The notes under the pieces: generated by a model | Told to the model about the DNA's origin: nothing | Seen by the model: the letters and a program-made list of their open reading frames with translations, nothing else | Databases searched by the model: none | NCBI RefSeq assembly: GCF_014645315.1 | Contig: NZ_BMLQ01000001.1 | Span: 181,665 to 245,664 of the forward strand | DNA from: Citricoccus zhacaiensis | GTDB lineage: Bacteria; Actinomycetota; Actinomycetes; Actinomycetales; Micrococcaceae | Reading direction: 5' to 3' | DNA: 64,000 nucleotides | Shown here: positions 55,501 to 63,337 of the stretch, piece after piece | How positions within the stretch are numbered: position 1 is the first letter of the stretch | Layout: each line of letters opens with the position of its first letter | Translations under genes and position numbers: made by a program

Positions 55501-56685
55501 CCGCCGCACCTGGTGCCCGACTACCGCGTGGTGGATGCCCGCGGCGCCGTCATGGGCACGGGCCAGGACCTCGCCGCGCTCCAGGACCGGCTGGCCGGGG
55601 CGAACCGCACGGCCATCGCGGAGTCGCTCGCCCGCGTCGGCGGCGGTGGCGACGGCGGTGGCGCCGGCGGTGGCGCCGGCTCTGCACCGTCCCCGCAGAA
55701 CGTCCGGCGCGGTACCCACGCCCGTTCCTCCGGCCGCTCCGCCGACCGTCCCGCCGACGGCCCGGCCAGTACTGCCTTCGCCGAGCGGCACAGACTGACC
55801 GACTGGGTGGTCGGGGACATCCCGCGCAAGGTGGACACGGTGATCTCTGCGGGCTCGACAGGCTCGGGCACTCAGCGGATCACCGGCTATCCGGGACTCA
55901 CCGCCGAGACCGCCCCGGACGGTTCGCCCGCCGCAGGCCTGACGGTGTTCCGCACCGAGGAGGACCAGCAGGCCGCGCACCGGGCCGGCGTCGTGAACCT
56001 GTTGCTGGCCCTGGTGCCGAGCCCGCAGCGCTACGTCCTGGACCATCTGGACAACCGGGAGAAGCTGACGTTCACGCAGAACCCCCACGGTTCGGTGGAG
56101 CAGTTGATCAACGACTGCACCCGGGCCGCGGTGGACCGGCTGGTCCCGGAGTCCCTGCCGTTCACCGAGGCCGAGTTCCGCCAGCTGTTCACCACCGTGC
56201 GGGCCGAGCTGATCGACACCGTCTTCGCGGTGACGGCCATCGTGGAGCAGGTGCTGTCCCGCGCCACCCAGGTGCGCAAGGAGCTCAAGGGGTCGGTGTC
56301 CCTGGCCATGGCCCCCGCCCTCAACGACATCAAGGCCCACCTGGAACAGTTGGTGTTCCCGGGGTTCGTCGCCGCGACCGGGTGGGCCCACCTGCAGCAC
56401 CTGCCCCGCTACCTGCAGGGCATGCTCCGGCGGATCGACAAGCTCAAGGCCGGGGGCCAGGTGCAGCGCGATGCCCGGGACATGGCCGTGGTGCAGGGTC
56501 TCGAGGATGCCTTCGACGCCGAGGTGCGGAAGCTGCCCGCCGGCCAGTCCGCCCCGCCCGCGCTGGACGCGGTGCGGTGGCTCATCGAGGAGCTGCGCAT
56601 CAGTTACTTCGCGCAGGACCTGGGGACCGCTGTCTCCGTCTCGGAGAAGCGGGTGCGCCAGGCCCTGAAGCAGGCTGCGGCCTAG
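52552..56685 (+). CDS. hrpA: ATP-dependent RNA helicase HrpA
   Basis: A 1377-residue DEAH-box helicase, slightly longer than E. coli HrpA (1300). Walker A GETGSGKTT is at about 46-54, DEAHERS near 147, the SAT motif (ITSATIDPE) near 180 and the C-terminal helicase motif QRSGRSGRTSDG near 385. An acidic Asp/Thr-rich insert lies near 235-262 and a Gly-rich insert near 1025-1045. The HrpA C-terminal (DUF3418) region follows. It acts on mRNA and has been tied to stalled-ribosome rescue in E. coli. The gene is alone on its strand. Confidence 0.93.
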   Translation: MSDATTHPSVHASTIRLEYPPNLPVSAERDRIMGAIRDHQVVIVAGETGSGKTTQLPKMLLELADEGVLDAERMIGHTQPRRLAARSVAERIAHELGTEIGSDVGYQVRFTAQTSARTRVKVMTDGILLAEIQHDQLLSRYSAIIIDEAHERSLNIDFLLGYLKRLLPRRPDLRVIITSATIDPESFAAHFALPDAAGQDEPAPIIEVSGRTFPVEIRYRPLDAPRRDGAPGSAGGPGEEDDGSAGFDTDADTDTDEESRDPVDAVCDAVDELSREPDGDILVFFSGEREIRDAAEALAPRVAANRRLGNAEILPLYGRLSMAEQHRVFSTGPRRRIVLATNVAETSLTVPGIKYVIDTGTARISRYSHRTKVQRLPIERISQASANQRSGRSGRTSDGIAIRLYSQEDFESRPEFTDPEILRTNLAAVILQMCSMGVATTPADVGDFPFLQPPDSRQVTDGAALLTELGALNSGQPDERGRSYPKGTITPVGRKLARLPVDPRLGRMIVEAGERGCVREVMVLAAALTIQDPRERPTEQRAQADEQHSRFKDENSDFSALLNLWAYLREQQKELSGNQFRRMCRTEYINYLRVREWQDLVQQLRQLAKPLGISVSPGPVDPVGQHEPVHRSLLTGLLSHIGAWDERKRDYQGARNTRFAVFPGSALFKKRHAFVMAAELVETSRLWARMVAKIDPVWAVEAAGALAKRTYNEPHWSRRSGSVVAREKVTLFGITLIPDRQVQFWRIDPAGSRELFIRHALVEGDWKTRHQFFARNRTALAEIEDLETRLRRRDLRVSDQDLFDFYDARIPATVVSERHFDSWWKKTRQTSPDLLDLDQQSLLAVDTEELDTDQFPTVFHHPTDGGGIDLELSYDFNPAAGAGESDGITVLIPILMLNQMDPERFRWLVPGLRVDLVTALIRSLPKAVRKNFVPAPDVARAAVEQLARDADPAADDLLPALELALRRMKGVVIPPGSWDLSAIPPHLVPDYRVVDARGAVMGTGQDLAALQDRLAGANRTAIAESLARVGGGGDGGGAGGGAGSAPSPQNVRRGTHARSSGRSADRPADGPASTAFAERHRLTDWVVGDIPRKVDTVISAGSTGSGTQRITGYPGLTAETAPDGSPAAGLTVFRTEEDQQAAHRAGVVNLLLALVPSPQRYVLDHLDNREKLTFTQNPHGSVEQLINDCTRAAVDRLVPESLPFTEAEFRQLFTTVRAELIDTVFAVTAIVEQVLSRATQVRKELKGSVSLAMAPALNDIKAHLEQLVFPGFVAATGWAHLQHLPRYLQGMLRRIDKLKAGGQVQRDARDMAVVQGLEDAFDAEVRKLPAGQSAPPALDAVRWLIEELRISYFAQDLGTAVSVSEKRVRQALKQAAA

Positions 56686-56726
56686 CCCGTCTGCTCCGGG
56701 GCCGAGTCGGCTACTCCGGGATCGGC

Positions 56727-57155
56727 TCAGTCCTCGGGCACATACTCCGTGTGACCGGCCACCCGCAGCCCGGCCCGGATCCGGTCGGCGGCCTCGTCGA
56801 GGTCCTCGGGTTCGGGGTTGTTGTCCACCTGGTCCAGGTCGAAGTCATCAAGGGAGTTCGACGGCCAGACGTGCACGTGCAGGTGCGGGATCTCATAGCC
56901 GGCCACCATGAGTCCGGCCCGGTGCGCGTTGAAGGCCTCCACTTGGACCTGACCGATGGCCTGCGCGACGGTCATCAGGTGGGAGACCAGCTCGGGCTCC
57001 GCGTCGGTCCAGAGGTCGACCTCAGCGCGCGGCACCACGAGGGTATGGCCCTGGGTCAGGGGGCCGATGGAGAGGAACGCCACGCACGTCTCGTCCTTCC
57101 AGACGAACCGGCCGGGAAGTTCCCCGTTGATGATGCGGGTGAAGACGGTGCTCAT
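56727..57155 (-). CDS. HIT-family nucleotide hydrolase
   Basis: A 142-residue histidine-triad protein. The HxHxH triad is H91, H93 and H95 (HLHVHVW), and the N-terminal block opens STVFTRIINGELPGRFV. Members hydrolyse AMP-lysine-type or dinucleotide substrates. ATG 57155 with AGGAGG 8 nt upstream is the true start; the same frame stays open much further without family text. It follows the sulfurtransferase by 86 nt on the same strand. Confidence 0.92.
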   Translation of the reverse strand: MSTVFTRIINGELPGRFVWKDETCVAFLSIGPLTQGHTLVVPRAEVDLWTDAEPELVSHLMTVAQAIGQVQVEAFNAHRAGLMVAGYEIPHLHVHVWPSNSLDDFDLDQVDNNPEPEDLDEAADRIRAGLRVAGHTEYVPED

Positions 57156-57241
57156 GGTGTGGCCTCCTGGTGCGGGACTGGTGCTCACTGCTGCTTCGAT
57201 CTTCCCCCGCGGGACCGGCATCGGTCCACGGGGGGCCGGCG

Positions 57242-58183
57242 TCACGGCCGTTCTCCGGTGGCCACGGGCCGTCCCGGGGTATTGGACCAGGCCGACCACG
57301 ACCCCGGGTACAGGGCGGCCGGGATCCCGGCGACATGCAGTGCCGCGATCTGATGGGCCGCGCTCACGCCGGACCCGCAGTAGGCGCCCACGATGCTGGC
57401 GTCGTCCACGCCCAGCGCCCGGAACCGTTCGGCGAGTTCGCCGGCCGGCCGGAAGTGACCCGTCTCGTCCACGTTGTCCGCGGTCGGGGCGCTGACCGCC
57501 CCGGGGATGTGGCCGGCAACGGGGTCCAGTGGCTCGGCTTCGCCGCGGTAGCGTTCCGCCGCACGGGCGTCGAGCAGCATGCCGTCCTCGGGAAGTGTGG
57601 CGGCATCGTCCATGGTCAGCACCGGCATCTGTCCCCAGGTGGTCCGGACCCGCCCGGGCCGGGGGATGACGTCGCCGGCCTGCAGCGGCAGGTTCGCCGC
57701 CCGCCAGGCTCCCAGCCCGCCGTCGAGGAGGTAGGCCTTCTCCACCCCGGCGTGCCGCAACAGCCACCAGGCGCGGGCCGCGGAGGTGCCGTGGGCATCG
57801 TCGTAGACCACCACGGTGTCTCCGTCGTTGAGACCGAGCATGCGCACGGTGTCCCCGAAGCGGGCCGGATCGGGCAACGGATGACGGCCCTCCCGCGGTC
57901 CGTAGTGGCCGGCCAGCTGGCTGCCCATGCTCACGTAGACCGCCCCGGGAATGTGGCCCCGGAGGTATTCCTCATGGCCGTTGCCGGTCCCCATCGGCGT
58001 CCACCGCACATCCAGGATCTTGAGGGTCTCCTCCGTCGGGGCGGGCTCACGTTTCACGAATCCGGCCGGCGCCTCGGCTGGCGGATCGGCCGGCAGGCCG
58101 TCCGGCACCAGGCTGTCACGGCCCTGCCAGGAGGCCAGGACCCGCACGTCCACGAGGACGGGAGGCTGGGAGGCTAGATCCAC
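57242..58183 (-). CDS. sseA: thiosulfate/3-mercaptopyruvate sulfurtransferase
   Basis: A 313-residue enzyme with two rhodanese domains. The N-terminal inactive domain covers about 1-160 and the C-terminal catalytic one about 180-313, with active-site C269 in the loop CGSGVSA. That loop, with Gly-Val after the Cys, matches the mercaptopyruvate/thiosulfate family. GTG 58183 has GGGGAGAG upstream and overlaps the MBL stop by 10 nt, so the two genes are coupled. Role: sulfane sulfur transfer or cyanide/H2S handling. Confidence 0.88.
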   Translation of the reverse strand: MDLASQPPVLVDVRVLASWQGRDSLVPDGLPADPPAEAPAGFVKREPAPTEETLKILDVRWTPMGTGNGHEEYLRGHIPGAVYVSMGSQLAGHYGPREGRHPLPDPARFGDTVRMLGLNDGDTVVVYDDAHGTSAARAWWLLRHAGVEKAYLLDGGLGAWRAANLPLQAGDVIPRPGRVRTTWGQMPVLTMDDAATLPEDGMLLDARAAERYRGEAEPLDPVAGHIPGAVSAPTADNVDETGHFRPAGELAERFRALGVDDASIVGAYCGSGVSAAHQIAALHVAGIPAALYPGSWSAWSNTPGRPVATGERP

Positions 58184-58851
58184 GTGCTCTCCCCCTCCTC
58201 CAGGACGGTCAGTTCGGTGCCATAGCGCTCGGCGAAGGTCGTGGCCTGCCGGCGGTACATCGGCAGCCCGCGGCCGTTGAGCAGGCCGTCGTGCACCGGG
58301 ATGGCTTGGCGGGGACGGACGGCGGTGATGAAGTCCACCATCTCTGACAGCTTGCTCCAGGGGGCGCTCAGGGGCACCAAGAGGGTGTCCGGGACCGGGC
58401 CCGGTGGGACGATGTAGCTGTCCCCCGGGTGGTAGACGAGGCCGTCGATGAGGTAGCCGGTGTTGGCCACCACGGGGATCTGTGGGTGGATCACGGCGTG
58501 CTGGCCGCCCACGGTCTGGACCGCGAACCCGGCCGTCTCGAATTCCTCCCCGGGCCCCGTGGGGATGATCCGGTCCGGATTCACACCGGCGGACGGCGCC
58601 GCTGCGGCCAGTCGGGCCACCGCAGCGGCGGGCGCCCGCACCGTCACGTCCGGGTGTGCCGCCAGGTGCTCCAGGACCGGGCCGTCGTCGAGGTGGTCGG
58701 CGTGCTCGTGCGTGACGAGGATGTGTTCGGCGCCGTCGAGGGCCACGGGGACATCGGTGAAATTCCCCGGATCGAGGACGACGCGACGCCCGTCCTTCTC
58801 GAGCCGGATGCACGCATGGCCGTACTTGGTGAGGACTATCTGGGTAGGCAC
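58174..58851 (-). CDS. MBL-fold metallo-hydrolase (UlaG-like)
   Basis: A 225-residue metallo-beta-lactamase fold enzyme. The metal motif HEHADH is at residues 48-53 and further ligands are visible in GGQHAVIHP near 115 and YHPGDSY near 140. The small size and opening LTKYGHACIRLE match the UlaG-like branch. GTG 58851 has TAGGGT 6 nt upstream (leaderless candidate). It precedes and overlaps the sulfurtransferase gene, which might link it to sulfur chemistry; substrate unknown. Confidence 0.85.
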   Translation of the reverse strand: MPTQIVLTKYGHACIRLEKDGRRVVLDPGNFTDVPVALDGAEHILVTHEHADHLDDGPVLEHLAAHPDVTVRAPAAAVARLAAAAPSAGVNPDRIIPTGPGEEFETAGFAVQTVGGQHAVIHPQIPVVANTGYLIDGLVYHPGDSYIVPPGPVPDTLLVPLSAPWSKLSEMVDFITAVRPRQAIPVHDGLLNGRGLPMYRRQATTFAERYGTELTVLEEGESTWI

Positions 58852-58857
58852 CGCTCC

Positions 58858-58863
58858 ACCCTA
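58858..58863 (-). promoter_or_regulatory. -10 hexamer for the MBL-sulfurtransferase operon
   Basis: Minus-strand TAGGGT with a 6-nt spacer to GTG 58851. It is back-to-back with the Fur-family gene promoter. Confidence 0.45.
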
Positions 58864-58950
58864 ACGGAGGAAGGTGCTCCACGTCAGGCACGAGTTCCCT
58901 GCCGATCTCTCGCTGCCCGGCTCCCCGGCCCCGCGGGACGAGGACGCTGG

Positions 58951-58956
58951 TAGCCT
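58951..58956 (+). promoter_or_regulatory. -10 hexamer for the leaderless Fur-family gene
   Basis: TAGCCT with a 7-nt spacer to ATG 58964. No Zur-box-like dyad was found near it. Confidence 0.55.
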
Positions 58957-58963
58957 TGCCTGG

Positions 58964-59368
58964 ATGAATGCCGGACCTGTGAAAAGCCGCTCCACCCGGC
59001 AGAAGACCGCCGTAAACCGTGCCCTGGACGAGCTCACCGACTTCGTCAGCGCCCAGGAACTCTTCGCCGTCCTCAAGGAGCGCGGCGAGCAGGTCTCCCT
59101 GGCCACCGTGTACCGCGTCCTCCAGCAACAACAGCAGGACGGGCTGGTGGACGTGCTGAACCCGGATGACGGCGAATCGCTGTTCCGCCGCTGCGAGGCC
59201 CAGACCCATCACCACCACCTGGTGTGCCGCCGCTGCGGCCGCGCGGTGGAGATCGAGGCCCCCGCCGTGGAGCAGTGGGCGGCCCGGATCGCGTCCGAGC
59301 ACGAGTTCACCGAGGTGGAGCACACGGTGGAGATCTACGGGATCTGCCCGGACTGCTCCCGCTCCTGA
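58964..59368 (+). CDS. zur: Fur-family regulator, probable zinc repressor Zur
   Basis: A 134-residue metal-sensing repressor. The helix-turn-helix spans about 15-60 (SLATVYRVLQQQ recognition helix). Metal sites are C77, HHHH at 82-85, and two structural CxxC pairs, C88/C91 (VCRRC) and C128/C131 (CPDC). It sits tail-to-tail with a zinc ABC transporter operon carrying two operator-like dyads, so Zur is favoured over Fur. ATG 58964 fits a leaderless promoter; the frame is open to 58874. Its 3' end overlaps znuC by 34 nt. Confidence 0.88.
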   Translation: MNAGPVKSRSTRQKTAVNRALDELTDFVSAQELFAVLKERGEQVSLATVYRVLQQQQQDGLVDVLNPDDGESLFRRCEAQTHHHHLVCRRCGRAVEIEAPAVEQWAARIASEHEFTEVEHTVEIYGICPDCSRS

Positions 59369-60144
59369 ACCTCTTCCGCTGTGCAGTCCGGATCCACGAG
59401 GACCGGGGCGTCGTCCTCCGCGGAGCCGTGCAGGGAGCCAAGGCCGTAGACGGCTTCCAGATTCGAGCGCGTCATGACGTCCTCGGGGCGGCCGGAGGCC
59501 ACCACCCGGCCGTGCACGAGGATGACGTGGTCTGCGGCGCGCGCCTCGTCCAGGTCGTGCGTGGTGAGGACCACGGAGTGTCCGTGCGTGGTCTCCGCGT
59601 GGATGATGCGGTCGATGGTGCGAGCCGAGGTGATGTCGAGTCCGGTCATCGGCTCATCCAGCATGAGCACCTCATGCCCCTGGGCCAGCCCCTGGGCCAC
59701 GTAGACCCGCTGCCGCTGACCGCCGGAGAGCTCATCCAGGTGGCGGCCCGCCAGATCCTCCACCTTCATCTGTTCCATGGCTTCCCGTACTGCCGCACGG
59801 TCGGCCTTCGTGAACGGCCGCAGCCACCCCGCTGCCGGATAGCGGCCCATCCGGACCACATCCCGTACGGTCATCGGCGTTCCCACCGGGAAGACCACGG
59901 ACTGCATGACATAGGAGATGCGCTGCCGGCTGTCCCGGACCGAGCCGCCCAGCACCGTCAAGGAGCCCGACGCCGGCTCCAGCACCCCCGCGATCGCCTG
60001 CAGGAGCGTCGATTTGCCGGACCCGTTAGGTCCGATGACAGCGGTGACCCCGCCCAGCGGAACCCGGAACGACGAGGAGTGCAGGGCGATCTGGTGGCCG
60101 TGGGAGAGGACGAGGTCCCGCGCGTCGACGAGGACGCCGCTCAT
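59335..60144 (-). CDS. znuC: zinc ABC transporter ATPase
   Basis: A 269-residue ATPase of the metal-ion ABC importer. Walker A GPNGSGKST is at 38-46, LSGGQRQRV near 139, Walker B VLMLDEPMTGLD near 158 and the H-loop LTTHDLDEA near 190. The ATG overlaps the znuB stop by 4 nt. The last codons are antisense to the 3' end of the Fur-family gene. Confidence 0.93.
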   Translation of the reverse strand: MSGVLVDARDLVLSHGHQIALHSSSFRVPLGGVTAVIGPNGSGKSTLLQAIAGVLEPASGSLTVLGGSVRDSRQRISYVMQSVVFPVGTPMTVRDVVRMGRYPAAGWLRPFTKADRAAVREAMEQMKVEDLAGRHLDELSGGQRQRVYVAQGLAQGHEVLMLDEPMTGLDITSARTIDRIIHAETTHGHSVVLTTHDLDEARAADHVILVHGRVVASGRPEDVMTRSNLEAVYGLGSLHGSAEDDAPVLVDPDCTAEEVQEREQSGQIP

Positions 60145-61088
60145 GCGCTCACCGCCTCGTCCACCGTGCCGTTGTTCGCATCATTCATCGGATGCGCCGG
60201 ATCGTCCGGACGCCCACGCCGCCGCACCCCTCGGACCGCCTCCCGGACGGCCAGCACGAGGAAGAACAGCACGATCGGCACCAGCGCCATGGTCGCCGAG
60301 CCGGCCGTGCCCCAGTGGTAGCTGAGGGTCAGCCCGCACCAGACCGAGACCACCGCGATGGCCACGGACCAGGTGATCATCACCGGCACCGTGCGGGAGA
60401 CGAGGGCCGCGGTGGCCGGTGGCCCGACGAGCAGGCCGAACACCAGCAGCGTCCCCACGGCCTGGAAGCTGCCGATGACGGCCGTGGCGATGAGGACGAG
60501 CAGCAGCCCGTGCGTGAGCTTCGGATGCATCCCCAGCGACTGTGCCTTGGCCGGGGAGAACGAGAGGGACATCAGGGGCCGGTACAGCAGCACGGCGAAG
60601 GCGATGACCACCACGGCCATCACTGTCTGCGTGCGGATGTCCTCCCAGCTGACACCGAGGGCGTCGCCGAAGAGGATGGCCGTCAGCGAGCCCGTATAGG
60701 ACTCGGATTTGGAGATCAGGACCACGCCGAGGGCCATCATGCCCACGAACAGCAGGCCGATGGAGGTGTCCTCCTTGAGCGTGGTGGTGCGGTAGATCAG
60801 CTGCATCCCGCCCACCATGGCGGCGGCGGCGATGGCGGCCCCCACGTACGGGGAGAACCCGAAGAGCACGGCGGCGGCGATACCGGGGATCACGCCGTGG
60901 ACGAAGGCGTCACCGAAGAAGCTCATGCCGCGCAGCACCAGCCATACCCCGACCACGGAGCACATCACCGCGGCCACGAGACCTCCGACGAGGGCGCGCT
61001 GCTGGAAGCCCAGGGCGAAGGGCTCGACCAGCCAACCCGCGGAGAACACGGAGAACACAGGGAACGCGGAGAGCAGCACGTCACTCAC
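60141..61088 (-). CDS. znuB: zinc ABC transporter permease
   Basis: A 315-residue ABC-3 family membrane protein with about eight transmembrane segments. FSPAKAQSLGMHPKLTHGLL near 180 and LLVGPPATAALVSRTV near 220 are family blocks. The C-terminal tail is charged. It overlaps znuA by 4 nt and znuC by 4 nt, so the three are translated as a unit. Confidence 0.92.
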   Translation of the reverse strand: MSDVLLSAFPVFSVFSAGWLVEPFALGFQQRALVGGLVAAVMCSVVGVWLVLRGMSFFGDAFVHGVIPGIAAAVLFGFSPYVGAAIAAAAMVGGMQLIYRTTTLKEDTSIGLLFVGMMALGVVLISKSESYTGSLTAILFGDALGVSWEDIRTQTVMAVVVIAFAVLLYRPLMSLSFSPAKAQSLGMHPKLTHGLLLVLIATAVIGSFQAVGTLLVFGLLVGPPATAALVSRTVPVMITWSVAIAVVSVWCGLTLSYHWGTAGSATMALVPIVLFFLVLAVREAVRGVRRRGRPDDPAHPMNDANNGTVDEAVSA

Positions 61089-62128
61089 TGTAGGGCCTCG
61101 GCGAGGGTGCGGGCATTGAGCACCATCGCGTCGGCATAGGTCTCGGCACCGGAACCCTCTGGGCCGATCCCACCTTCGTAGAGTTCCACGACCGGGACCT
61201 CTCCCCCGGTCTCGGCAGACAGCGCTGCCACGAGCTTGTTGCCGGCGCCGGCACCCGTGACGAGGGCGTCCGCCCCCTCCTCGTTCATCTGGGCCACCAG
61301 TCCGGCCAGCTCCCCGGAGGACGGTTCGGCGTCCGTGGAGCCTCCGGGGACGACCACGCCGGCGATCTCGAACCCGTAGGCCTCGGCGAAGTAGTTGTAG
61401 GCGGCGTGGTCGGTCACCAGAGTGCGGCGGTCCTCCGGGATCACTTCCAGGATCTGGCGCACCTCAGCGTCCACCGCGGCCAGTTCCTCGGCCGCCTGGG
61501 AACCGCAGTCCGCATACTGCCCGTCTCCGGTGACCTCGGCGAGTTCCGCCCCGATCAGCTCGGCCGCCTGGCCCATGCGGGCGACGTCCATCCAGAAGTG
61601 CGGGTCGGCGCCTTCATGGGAGTGGCCGTCATGGGAGTGACCCTCATGGGAACCGCCCTCATGCCCGTCGTGCTCAGCGAACGGCAACGGGTCCACCTCG
61701 GGGGCCACCGCGACCAGGTGGGCCCCGTCCGCCGTGGCATTGTCCAGGGCTGTTTGCATCCCCGCCTCGAGGCCGAGGCCGTTGGTGACGACCAGACCGA
61801 CGTCCGCCATCTCGGCGATCTGCCGCGAGGAAGGCGAGAAGTCGTGCGGATCGTCACCGGGGCCCATCACGGTGGACGAGGTGGTCCCGGCACAGGAGGT
61901 GATGCTGTCCAGGATGCTGCCGAGCTGGGTGGTGGTGGCCACGGCCACGGGTTCCGTCCCGCCCGAGGCTGCCTCCTCCCCGGAGCCCCCACCCGCACAT
62001 CCGGCCAGGACGGTGCCGGTCAGCGCGAGAGCCGCCAGGGGCAGGATGCGCCGCCGCGGGGTGCCGGACCGTCTTCGACCCGGCCGCCCGGGGGCGGGTC
62101 GGGTGGCGGGCGACGGGGTCTCGTGCAT
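61085..62128 (-). CDS. znuA: zinc ABC transporter substrate-binding lipoprotein
   Basis: A 347-residue extracytoplasmic zinc receptor. A basic N-region with RRR motifs and a hydrophobic core end in lipobox LAGC with Cys44. The ZnuA/TroA fold contains a His/Asp/Glu-rich loop (about residues 153-171, repeat-encoded) followed by DPHFWMD, which marks zinc rather than manganese specificity. GGAAGG precedes ATG 62128. Two Zur-box-like dyads overlap the promoter. First gene of znuABC. Confidence 0.94.
   Translation of the reverse strand: MHETPSPATRPAPGRPGRRRSGTPRRRILPLAALALTGTVLAGCAGGGSGEEAASGGTEPVAVATTTQLGSILDSITSCAGTTSSTVMGPGDDPHDFSPSSRQIAEMADVGLVVTNGLGLEAGMQTALDNATADGAHLVAVAPEVDPLPFAEHDGHEGGSHEGHSHDGHSHEGADPHFWMDVARMGQAAELIGAELAEVTGDGQYADCGSQAAEELAAVDAEVRQILEVIPEDRRTLVTDHAAYNYFAEAYGFEIAGVVVPGGSTDAEPSSGELAGLVAQMNEEGADALVTGAGAGNKLVAALSAETGGEVPVVELYEGGIGPEGSGAETYADAMVLNARTLAEALQ
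61614..61670. repeat. 15-bp tandem repeat coding the ZnuA His-rich loop
   Basis: Units at 61614-61628, 61629-61643 and 61644-61658 and a partial fourth encode HEG/HDG/HSH-type pentapeptide repeats. Copy number in this in-frame repeat sets the length of the zinc-sequestering loop. Confidence 0.8.
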
Positions 62129-62155
62129 GGGGTGCCTTCCGGGCGGTGAGATCTA

Positions 62156-62198
62156 TTGAGAACGGTTGTCAACTTAGCATGCTGCGAACCGTTGCCAA
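62156..62198 (-). promoter_or_regulatory. znuABC promoter with two Zur-box-like dyads
   Basis: TTGAGAACGGTTGTCAA (62156-62172) is a 17-bp palindrome with only G/C mismatches at three positions. TGCGAACCGTTGCCA (62183-62197) is a weaker dyad with the same AACnGTT core, 26 bp away centre to centre. On the minus strand TTGGCA (62193-62198), 16 nt and TAAGTT (62171-62176) form a promoter; one dyad lies over the -35 and the other over the -10/start, a standard repression layout. Confidence 0.7.
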
Positions 62199-62257
62199 TA
62201 ATCCGTGCTGCTGTCAGACCAGGAGCCTCGCTACGCCCGTGGGTGCCCTCAGCCCCG

Positions 62258-63337
62258 CTACCGCCCCGGAGCCTGGAGCTTCAGGGGGTTGTTGGACTGG
62301 GTCGCATCGTGGATCTCGCCCACCAGGATCTCGAGCACGTCCTCGAGGAACAGCACGCCGACCGTCTCTCCCTCGGCCGAGATGACCCGGGCCACGTGGG
62401 AACCGGTGCGCTGCATCAGGCTCAGGGCGTCCTCGATCTCGTCCGTGACGGACACGTTGGCCATGGAACGGACCTTGGTCACCGGCACGGGCTCCCGGTA
62501 GCGCTCCCCGGGAACGGTCATGACGTCCTTGAGGTGCAGGTACCCGGTGTAGGAGCCATCGCCGTCCTCCAGCACGAAGCGGGAGAAGCCGGTGCGGCCC
62601 ACCGCCGTCTCGAAGGCCTTGGGCGCCACGTCGGCCGGCAGGGAGACCACGTCGGAGACCGGCACCATGACGGCCTCGGTCGTGTAGTCGGAGAACTCCA
62701 GGGCGCCGGAGATCAGGCCGGAGCCGTCGTCCACGAGGCCAGTCCTGGTGGACTCGGCCACGATGGACTGGACCTCCTCGAGGGTGTACGTCGAGTTGAC
62801 TTCGTCCTGCGGCTCGACCTTCAGGGCCCGCAACACGATGTTGGCGGCCCAGTTCAGGGCCACGATCACCGGGTGCAGGACCTTGTTCAGCCAGACCAGT
62901 GGGGTGGCCAGGAGCATGACCGCCTTGTCCGCCATGGAGACGGCGGCGTTCTTCGGGACCATCTCGCCGAAGGTGACGTGGAGGAAGGTGACCACCAGCA
63001 GGGCGATGACGAAGGCCGTGACGTCCGCGGCCGCCGTCGGGACCCCCATGCCCTCCAGCGGGAGGACGAGCAGGTGATGGATGGCCGGTTCGGACACGTT
63101 GAGGATCAGCAGCGAGCAGACCGTGATGCCGAGCTGGCACACGGCGAGCATCTGGCTGACGTGCTCCATGGCGAACAGGGCAGTCCGGGCCCGGCCCGAG
63201 CCGGCATCGGCCTTGGGCTCGATCTGGCTGCGGCGGGCGCCCATGACGGCGAACTCGCCGGCCACGAAGAAGGCGTTGGCGATCAGCAGCACTACCAGCC
63301 ACACGATGCCCATGACGTCGTTGTTGAGCGCGTTCAT
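62258..63337 (-). CDS. CNNM/HlyC-CorC family membrane protein with CBS domains
   Basis: A 359-residue protein with an N-terminal CNNM (DUF21) membrane domain of about three to four helices (1-170) followed by a CBS pair (about 205-335; VMVPVSDVVSLP and VGVLFLEDVLEILVGEI are CBS strands). No CorC_HlyC domain follows. Such proteins are linked to magnesium/cobalt homeostasis. ATG overlaps the stop of the upstream homologue (ATGA), so the two are coupled and may form a heteromer. Confidence 0.88.
   Translation of the reverse strand: MNALNNDVMGIVWLVVLLIANAFFVAGEFAVMGARRSQIEPKADAGSGRARTALFAMEHVSQMLAVCQLGITVCSLLILNVSEPAIHHLLVLPLEGMGVPTAAADVTAFVIALLVVTFLHVTFGEMVPKNAAVSMADKAVMLLATPLVWLNKVLHPVIVALNWAANIVLRALKVEPQDEVNSTYTLEEVQSIVAESTRTGLVDDGSGLISGALEFSDYTTEAVMVPVSDVVSLPADVAPKAFETAVGRTGFSRFVLEDGDGSYTGYLHLKDVMTVPGERYREPVPVTKVRSMANVSVTDEIEDALSLMQRTGSHVARVISAEGETVGVLFLEDVLEILVGEIHDATQSNNPLKLQAPGR

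Noticed and set aside
52360-56400. A 1346-codon minus-strand open frame across hrpA
   Set aside because: It is a shadow of hrpA, whose helicase motifs are all on the plus strand.
56727-57767. A 346-codon frame ending in the HIT protein
   Set aside because: The first 200 codons are a shadow of the sulfurtransferase; AGGAGG and family text fix the start at 57155.
57242-59323. A 693-codon frame ending in the sulfurtransferase
   Set aside because: The upstream part overlaps the MBL and Fur-family genes in another frame; the true start is GTG 58183 with a ribosome-binding site.
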